In this document: piece by piece, positions 56,030-64,000 of the stretch
How positions within the stretch are numbered: the stretch's first letter is position 1
Layout: each line of letters opens with the position of its first letter
Assembly: GCF_005239225.2 (NCBI RefSeq)
Contig: NC_133284.1
Location: forward strand, 52,422,697-52,486,696
Reading direction: 5' to 3'
Source of the DNA: Populus alba
Lineage: Eukaryota; Streptophyta; Magnoliopsida; Malpighiales; Salicaceae
Length of the DNA stretch: 64,000 bases
The notes under the pieces: generated by a model
Told to the model about the DNA's origin: nothing
The model's database searches: none
The model's input: only the letters and a program-made list of their open reading frames with translations
Translations under genes and position numbers: made by a program

Positions 56030-57660
56030 TGATGGAGCAACATACATCCTCTAAAAAGAAGAAGCCGATATACTTTATTGATCCTATTCAAATAGGGTTT
56101 TATTACATACTAAAGATGTACATTCAAGCCATTGTACCGTGGAATGAATGTAATTTTAAAGTTAAAACTACGGAGTACAGTGGACAATGGATAGCAGTTT
56201 TTAGCTTTCATGTTAAAATGAACTTTTCCTGTGTAGTTATAGGTGTTTATGCAGGGAGTTTAGTTGGTGAGGGGCGTATATTGTGGGAGGAGATTTTTAC
56301 TTTAGAAATAGAAACATATTTTGGAGTTCTTCTGTTCATCCTAGGGGATTTTAATGAAACATTGCACCATACTTGGCACTATTTTATTGCCTTTATGGTT
56401 ACCGAATTCTTCAAACCTGAGTACAGACAAATTAGTTTGGTTCATGGCTTGTACAAAATATGTAGTTGGTAAATTTCTCTCCTCCTGGTTGAGAAAAGTA
56501 ATGCCAAGTCCTATAAGTCCAACTCAAACAGCTTTCATAGTGGGAAGACAAACAATAGATGGATTTATGATAGCCAATGAGGTGGTACATAGTATCGAAA
56601 AAGGTGGTCAGCATGGATTCATTTCGAAAATGGATCTTCACAAGGCTTTCGACTCAATTATGTAGGAGTGCGTACTTACAAGAAGTAATGATTTACACGG
56701 GGTTTGTAAGAAAGTGGATATCGTTAACACAGGAAGTTCTCCAAGTCTAAAACTCAGAGTAGAGCGTGGGTACTTGCGTCAAGAAAATCCACTATCTTCA
56801 TTTTTGTTACTTGTTGAGGTGTTGTCTGAACTATTTAAAAGCGCCTCAATCTCAGGATATTTTAAGGGAATTGACTATGGAAATGAGTTATATCTAACTC
56901 ATTTGCAATATGCAGATGATACATTAGTGTTTGTGCACAATAATTACAGCTCCTTAATGAATGTGAAAAGGATTTCAAGGTGGTTTGAACTAGCATCAAG
57001 TCTGCAAATTAATTTTCTTAAAAGCTCTCTAGTAGGGATCAACCTTGATGATGACTTTACGACTGGAATGACAAATACAATATATTGTGAATGGGACACA
57101 TTACCAATCAAATACTTGGGACTTCCTTTGGTGCGAATTCGAAAAGACTTCAACATGGTATTTAGTGATCAATAAGATTCATGCAAGATTATGAATATGG
57201 AAAGGAAAGCTACTAAGAATGGCTGGAAGAATTTTTCTTTTTAAAATTGTTTTTTCTTTTCTTCTCCTAAGAACTCTTTGTTACCAATATGGAATGTTAT
57301 TTATTCCATTATCAATAATGATACACATTATCTTCTCTCTTGAAGAATAGTTGCTACTTCAAAGTTGGAAATTGGGAGACACTTCACTTTTGGATAGATA
57401 GATGGTAAACATGTGGAATTCTAAGAGATTGCTTTTCATTGCTTTATGCACTTTCAAAAAATAAATCAATAATGATTTGGAATGTAGACAGGGGTCATGG
57501 AAGTTGAATCTCACTTGGAATCAAAACTTAAACTCCTTATAACAGTCTCAACTCTAACAACTTCTTACATGATAGATAAGGAATCTTGTGGGGGTATTTG
57601 GATTGAGCACAATAAAATGAATTTTAGGTTAAGGGCCATCAATTTTCGAGATAATGGCTA
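56030..57660 (+). pseudogene. L1-type LINE relic (endonuclease and reverse transcriptase)
   Basis: Pieces in order: endonuclease-like VVIGVYAGSLVGEGRILWEE with LLFILGDFNETL (56230-56370), a jump to RT with PISPTQTAFIVGRQTIDGF (56510-56570), ISKMDLHKAFDSI, HLQYADDTLVFVHN (catalytic ADD, 56900), IKYLGLPLVRIRKDF, and the terminal WKGKLLRMAGRIFLFK. After 57340 comes FKVGNWETLHFW, the C-terminal zinc-domain region (read best in the second copy). Multiple frameshifts, stops and deletions. It is an old, dead copy of a non-LTR retrotransposon. Confidence 0.85.
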
Positions 57661-58428
57661 ACGCAACCACCACCAAGCATGTATGGGAAGATTTGCAAGA
57701 ATCTAACTAATAAGCTGACAATGTGAGAAAGGTACGTCTATAAAAGCTATGTGATGACTTTGAAAAGTTACATATACTTGAATCGGAGAACATTTCGGAA
57801 TACTTTGTAAGAGTATTGGTCATATACAATCAAATAAAGACATATGGGGAGAATATGGAAAAGATATGTATGGTAGAGAAGATCCTATGCTCGCTGCAAA
57901 AAAAAGTTTCATTATGTGGTGGTTGCGATAGAGGAATCATAGAATATAGATGTTCTTTCAATATAAGGTCTCATGAGAAAATTACAAGTTCGTGAGGAAA
58001 GAGTTAATGAGATTCAATATAAGGTCTCATGGGTACATAAATATTTTTTTCAAAGTAAGACGGTTCTGGATATTCCTAAAAGGGTAAAAGGTGCGGACAA
58101 AGTAGAGCAAGAGGCAGCCTCAAAAAGTCAACAAGACAATAACATGAAGCAAGCCGATTGACCGGTTACACTAAAAGTAGCAATCCAAGATCCAGGTTTG
58201 ACAAATCAAAAGTGAAATGCTATATTTATCAAAAGGCATGTCATTATGCTAAGGATTGTCGGAGTCTAACTAAGAGGGTTAAGGAGAATTCAAATCTTGT
58301 GATAGAAGAAGAGAAGGAAACCACCCTACTACTAGTGTATAATGAGAGGATACAAAATAAAAATAACATGTGGTATCTAGACAATAGAACCAGGAACCAT
58401 ATGTGTGGAGACAAAGACAAGTTCATGG
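57311..58428 (+). repeat. Tandem duplication unit 1 (LINE end plus copia gag)
   Basis: Matches 58488 to about 59600 with an offset of 1177 bases and scattered differences. Between the units (58429-58487) lies a short piece of copia LTR sequence like that at 48600 and 18510. Confidence 0.85.
57661..58428 (+). pseudogene. Copia gag relic, copy 1
   Basis: FEKLHILESENISEYFVRVL, KILCSLQKKFHYVVVAIEES and MRKLQVREERVNEI are copia gag segments. CYIYQKACHYAKDC is a damaged CCHC knuckle, and NNMWYLDNRTRNHMCGDKDK is the protease start with D-N for D-N/S-G. Stops and frameshifts throughout. Confidence 0.8.
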
Positions 58429-58487
58429 AATTCGATGATTACTGCCAAAATCTTGCATTACTAATTAATGTAGATGTAGATGGCTTA

Positions 58488-59600
58488 ATCAATAATGATA
58501 CACATTATCTTCTCTCTTGAGGAATAGTTGCTACTTCAAAGTTGGAAATTGGGAGACACTTCACTTTTGGATAGATAGATGGTTAACATGTGGAATTCTA
58601 AGAGAGTGCTTTTCATTGCTTTATGCACTTTCAAAAAATCAATCAATGATTTGGAATGTAGAGAGGGTCTTGGAAGTTGAGTCTCACCTGGAATCAAAAC
58701 TTAAACTCCTACTTCTTACATTGATAGATAAGGAATCTTGTGGGGGTATTTGGATTCAGCTGAACAAAATGAATTTTAGGATAAGGGCCACCAATTTTTG
58801 AGATAGTGGCTAACGCAACCACCACCAAGCATGCATGGGAAGTTTTGCAAGAATCAAACCAATAAGTTGACAATGTGAGAAAGGTACGTCTACAAAAATT
58901 ATGTGATAACTTTGAAAAGTTACATATCCTTGAATCGGAGAACATTTCAGAATACTTTGTAAGAGTATTGGCCATATACAATCAAATAAAGACATATAGG
59001 GAGAAGATGGAAAAGACATGTATGGTACAGAAGATCCTATGCTTGTTGCAAAAGAAGTTTCATTATGTGGTGGTCGCGATAAAGGAATCATAAAATATGG
59101 ATGGTCGTTCAATATAAGGTCTCATGAGAAAATTACAAGTCCATGAGGAAAGAGTTAATGAGATTGAAAAGGATATGGGTGCACAAATATTTTTTTCAAA
59201 GTAAGATGGTTCTGGATATTCCTAAAAAGGTAGAAGATGTGGACAAAGTAGGAGAGGTATATTTAGAAGGAGCAAGAGGCGGCCTCAACAAGTCAACCAG
59301 TCGATAACATAAAGCAAACTAATCGATCAGTTACAATGAAAGTAGCAATCCAAGATCCAAGTTTGACAAATCAAAAGTGAAATGCTATAATTATCAAAAG
59401 GCATGTCATTATGCTAGGGATTGTTAGAGTCTAACTAAGAGGGTTAAGGAGAATTCAAATCTTGTGATAGAAGAAGAGAAGGAAACCACCCTACTACTAG
59501 TGTATACTGAGAGAATACAAGATAAAAATAACATGTGGTATCTAGACAATGGAACTAGCAACCATATGTGTGGAGACAAGGACAAGTTCATGGAGCTTGA
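58488..59600 (+). repeat. Tandem duplication unit 2
   Basis: Second copy of the LINE-end/copia-gag block. It continues without break into copia protease and integrase. Confidence 0.85.
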
Positions 59601-60628
59601 TGAAGTAATTAGAAGTAATGTCACCTTTGTGGATCATTTAAAGGTTGCCATTAAAGAAAAAGGTATGATTTTGATTAAATTAAAAGATGGAAGTCATCAA
59701 CTTATTGGTGATGTCTATTATTTACTAATAGTAAAAAGCAATATATTGAGCTTAGGATAATTGTGGTAGAAGGAGTATGACATTAAGATGAAAGATCGTA
59801 CTTTGACATTACTTGACATTAAAGGAGCTATGATTGCAAAGGTAGTAATGATAAATAATGAAATGTTCCTACTAAACATAGAGACATACGTGCCTAAATA
59901 CATGTGTAAAGGATGAGACTTGGCTTTGGCATATCAGACTTAGGTATATAGATTTTGATAGCTTGAAGATAATGACATAAAAGGAGATGTTGAAGGGTCT
60001 ACCATCCATTATACATCTAAATAAGTTGTATAAAAGATGTTTAGTGGGCAAGCAATTTTGCAAGAGCTTTCTGAAAGAGTCTACATCAAGAGTAAGTCAA
60101 CCCCTACAAGAAATACATGTCGATGTTTGTGATCCTATCAAATCATGTTTGTTTGGTAAAAATATATATTTTCTATTTTTTTAGTGATGATTATAGTAGA
60201 AACAATTGGGTATACTTCTTAAAAGAAAAATCAAATGTATTTAGTTACTTTAAAAAGTTCAAGGCATTAGTTGAAAAAAAATGGTTATTCTATAAAATCA
60301 CTTAGGACGGATAAGTGGGTGAATTTTGTTCTATTGATTTTAATGAATTTTATGAAGATCATAGTATAAAAAGACTCCTTACAGTACCTAGATCCCCATA
60401 ATTAAATGACATGATGGAGAGAAAGAATACAAGCATCCTCAACATGGCAAGAACTATGCTTAAAACCAAATGGATGTCTAAAGAGTTTTGGGTCGAAGCT
60501 GTAGATTATGCTATATATTTATCAAATAGATGTCATGCCATAGGCTTGAATAACATGACTCCACAAAAAGCATAAAGTGGAAGAAAACTAAGTGTTTCTC
60601 ACTTGAAAGTTTTTTGGAGCATTAGTTA
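58802..60628 (+). pseudogene. Copia gag-protease-integrase relic, copy 2
   Basis: Gag pieces as in copy 1, protease MWYLDNGTSNHMCGDKDKF (59533), integrase pieces LNKLYKRCLVGKQFCKSF, LQEIHVDVCDPIKSCLFGKN, DDYSRNNWVYFLKEKSNVF, and NTSILNMARTMLKTKWMSKEFW up to VSHLKVFWSI. Several stops. The relic is cut at 60628 by an LTR. The same family supplies the RT relic at 6374-7411. Confidence 0.85.
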
Positions 60629-61367
60629 TGTTGTAACCCATTTTTGGGTCCCCACAAAAAAAATAATAATAACTACAAAAAAAAAAAAAAACAAGAGAGG
60701 GGGAAGAGAAGAGAAGGGAGAGACAGAGAGAGGAAAGTAGAAGAGAAGAGAGAGAGAGAGCAAAATAGAAGAAGAAGAAAAATAAGCAAACAAGAGAGTA
60801 AAACAGAGGAGAGAGAGAGAGGAAAACAGCACCGCCGGCCACCGCAAACAGCCAGCACCCCTGCCGCATCAGCTGCTGCTAGCATCACCACCGCTCCAGG
60901 TAACTTTCTCCCTTTCCTTGTTGTTTTTTGCTTCAGCTTCATTTGCATGCAGAACGTTTACGTTCTGCAGCAAGTGAAGATTAATTAGCTAGTTATTGTG
61001 TTGTGCACAGTAACTGACTAATTAATTCACGGGTTACTGTGTGCACATGCACAGTACTTGCTAATTAATTGTCTGGTTACTGTGCACACAGTAACCAGCC
61101 CATGCATTTGGCCCTGGTTCGGCCCAGCCCATGTATTTGGGCCTGACCCGGCCCATTTCAAAGAAAAAAAATCAAAAATATTTGTTTCAGCATTTTATAA
61201 TTTCCCCTGTAGTTTTTATGTCATTTTGATTAATATCGGGTGGTATTTTATGTTGTTAAAAATACAAAAATCTGATATTAAAATACCCGGTTTTCTTCAA
61301 AACTTCCAAAAATACAAAAAAATTGAAAAAAGAGAAAAAAATGTTTTTTGTGCATACGGCCAAGTGT
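60629..61367 (+). repeat. Truncated LTR of the second Ogre-like family
   Basis: Starts TGTTGTAACCCATTTTTGGG inside copia integrase, lacks the TATA region by an internal deletion, and keeps the GA-rich leader, the hairpin (60940-60976) and the GTTACTGTGC block. It stops after GGCCAAGTGT. GA-rich frames here are shadows. Confidence 0.85.
60940..60976 (+). other. Conserved LTR hairpin, copy C
   Basis: Inner stem and loop identical to copies A and B. The outer stem is CATTTGC/GCAAGTG, with one G-T (G-U in RNA) pair. Confidence 0.8.
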
Positions 61368-64000
61368 GAAACCCTAGAAAATTTATGATTTAAATATGCG
61401 GATGTATAACCTGCCATGTAAACGTAAGACTGAAAGTGATATATAATGGAGGGGATGACCTCCATAAAATGAATTTTGTTTTAGAATTCATAAAGATAGA
61501 GAAACTGGTAACTTGTTTTGATGAATAAAATAATGAGAGAAATGACAAAATGAATATATTCCAAAATAATAAAATGACCTTAAAGGTTTAGAAGGATAAT
61601 TGATATTATTTTATGTGAAGATTGAACAAGAAAATTTGGATAGTTGATGAAAAGTCATAAACTGACCAATTTTACATTAGAAAGCAGAGCTCTCAAGCCA
61701 ATCGTCGGATTGGGATGAAATTTTGCATGAAGTCTATTAATATGTTTTTCTACATTGGTGAAAGATATTATCCCAATAGGAGTTTGGTAAAGACTAATGA
61801 TTTAAACAGAAACAATCCGGATGGTTTCCATGAAAAAAAAAAAAAAAGAGAGAGAGAGAAAAGAAATAATATATAAATACATAAATGAGGGACATAAATG
61901 TAATTAGGAAAACAATGGTGCCTTTAAAAACAGCAAAAGGCCACCAGATTAAATAAGAAAAAAAAAAAAAGAGAAAGAAAAACGAAAAGGGGTGAGAGAC
62001 AATAGAGAATTCGGTTAGAGAGAGGTGCAGGATTTGGATGAACCCATAATGCTTCGGTGGCCATATCTCTGGAATCCACCGTTGGATCATGTTGATTTTT
62101 GGATATATTTTTCTTCTCACACTCCTCTATTAACTGACCGGAGAGATTTGAAGGAACATAATCCATTGAGCAGCAATCATCATCGGAAGGGTCCTGGAAA
62201 ACAAAAGGGAATATACCTGCAGGGAAGTTTTGGTCGCCGGCCGATTTCTCTCTCTTCCACCGTTGGATCGTGCCTATTTTTGGATATGTGGTGCGACTAG
62301 ATGTGGCCTTCATTCTGGACGGTGGAGATCGGAAACTCACTCTCTGGCAAGGTTTGGTTGGTGTTGAACAGTAGCTCGTCCATTTTCAGGTTAGTTCGGT
62401 TTTATTCAGATCTATGGAGATCCAACCGTTGGATTATTCTGATTTTGAGATATATTGTATACAACACAATGATATATATTCTGACCGTTGGATTCAAGGA
62501 AATAATCAAAGGTGGATGAGTTGTTGCTATTTGAATCTATTGCTAGTCTTAGTAAAACATTTAGGAAGCTTGATTTAATTACATGTTTTGATGAAATTAG
62601 AATTGTGTGGGTGTAGAGTTTATGTAAGATGTAATGGTAAAATGTGTTCTTGTTATTAGTGTTGTTATAGATTAATTGTGTTGTAAAATGTGTTAGGGAA
62701 GTTTTGAAATTTGGATGAAGGGACATTGAGTTTGTTGATTTAATGGATATATGTTTTTAGGCATTAAAAAGGATTGGGTCTAGTGGTAATTGAAAGAAAA
62801 CTTGAAGAAAACTTTATCCTCTATTTAATGCAAAGATTCGGCCTACACATATAAATGAGAGGATGAGCTTAATTGTTTTAATTGCTATGGAATTTGAGTT
62901 GAATGAGGTTAGAATAGATATGAAATGAATTGGTAAACGTTTATCTGGAATAATTAAAAAGGGAATCATCCCTCATCATGAATAAAGGCATTCGGCCAAA
63001 TGAAGAAGAAATAAGGAGATAAGACTTTGATTCATTTTCTATGAAAATTAGGTATGGATGCATATATTTGTATAAAGAAAATTAGGTAAAGTGTCATTGG
63101 AAGAATTTTAAAAAGATACAAATTCTCATCATAATATGGAATCCAACCAAAAATGGAAATCTTGAACTTGAGTTTATTTGACCTAATGTTATGGGGATTT
63201 TTATGGGATTGTGGTTTGTTGAATGCCAAATGAATTGTGTTATGTTTGAAATAATAGATTAATGTGAGGAAAATTTCATTTTATGGAATTTTAATGTTGT
63301 CCAAATGAATAATAAAAGGGGAGGAAAAGGTTAAATTAAGGCGTACATGGAATTATGATGAAAATATGTTGTTAAATTTACTTAAGATGAAGTAAAGTGG
63401 ACTTATGAAAAAGAATTGAAAAACTCATTATGAAAATAAATAAATAAAAAATAAGGTCATTCGGCCAAGAGTTGGTTTGATAAGGAAAATGAATTAGTTT
63501 CAATGCTATGAATAAATGCAAGGGTGTGATGTTACTAAGTCTGTACATGATGGATTGTGTAGACAAAAATAAAATAAAATAAAATAAATTAAGATTGTTA
63601 GGTCATGTTTAAAGATATTCAGCCTGGAAAAACAAGTCATGAAAAGAAAGGAAATAAATAAATAAATATGCGAATGCATGTGTCATGCGATTCTAAATTT
63701 AAATGAATTTTAGAATGGAATTTTCAATTATGGTGGAGCCACATTTGATATGTATCTTTAATGATACAGGAGAGATTGCAGAATCTGTTCAGTAGCATGG
63801 GACTTTTGCGCGAGTTAAAGCATGAGGTAGGTGTCTTACACCTCAAACTTTTGTTTTTACAATACTTGTTAGAGTTAAATAAATGGTATTTTCTATAAAT
63901 GTACTTGTGCTTGTGTAATTGTGAATGTTTATGTCAAGGAAAATATAGTGGACTAGCTGGTTTGAATAGAGTTAGTGGCACTACTGTACTGACTGCTGAG
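61367..64000 (+). repeat. Long non-coding, LTR-like sequence, continues off window
   Basis: A sharp break from the previous LTR at TGAAACCCTAG (61367) suggests the start of another LTR or of its host sequence. Three diverged copies of CCGTTGGAT(C/T)-TTTTTGGATAT occur at about 62072, 62260 and 62428. GAGGTAGGTGTCTTACACCTC (63822-63842) is a palindrome-like stretch. No gene is seen in 2.6 kb; open frames are short and unrecognised. The end lies beyond the window. Confidence 0.4.

Overview
This is plant nuclear DNA dominated by retrotransposons. The protein-coding relics (a spliced coatomer epsilon copy, a berberine-bridge-enzyme-like oxidase, and Athila, Ogre/Tat-like, Ty1/copia and L1-type elements) point to a woody dicot. 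From memory of the protein and MITE sequences a poplar/willow (Salicaceae) genome is most likely; that is an inference. No bacterial or organellar genes, CRISPR arrays, rRNA or tRNA genes were seen.

Layout. 1-6298: an Athila-type Ty3/gypsy element on the minus strand (cut by the left window edge), with gag, a protease joined in frame to an integrase tail, a tRNA-Asp primer site and a 1.65-kb LTR. 6299-18462: a decayed Ty1/copia RT-RNase H region split by a 10.6-kb non-coding Ogre/Tat-like element (7412-18003) with two LTRs, PBS, PPT and three tandem arrays. 18463-21640: copia and LTR relics, a microsatellite and AT-rich DNA. 21648-26240: a second, deleted Ogre-like element with four tandem arrays and one array copied in inverted orientation inside its LTR. 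27133-27566: a compact two-exon gene for a secreted cysteine-rich peptide, the best candidate for an intact host gene. 27930-35130: LTR relics, an 874-bp mini-copia, a copia relic, CACTA-like and MITE-like DNA. 35147-39447: a coatomer epsilon pseudogene broken by a 1.6-kb solo LTR. 40177-44882: a copia element with an uninterrupted polyprotein. 46673-48461: a BBE-like oxidase gene with two compensating frameshifts. 48923-55830: a copia element with identical LTRs that itself carries a 1.9-kb solo LTR. 56030-60628: an L1-like relic fused to copia gag, partly duplicated in tandem. 60629-64000: an LTR fragment and a long LTR-like stretch running off the window.

The elements are nested and date one another. 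Removing the inserted sequence plus one target-site copy restores a continuous reading frame in three places: copia RNase H at 7411/18004, the coatomer exon at 37032/38655 and copia gag at 53303/55205. No operon-like or pathway-level cooperation among host genes is visible. The most unusual signals are the small peptide gene and a conserved hairpin with a compensatory base-pair change in the Ogre-like LTRs.
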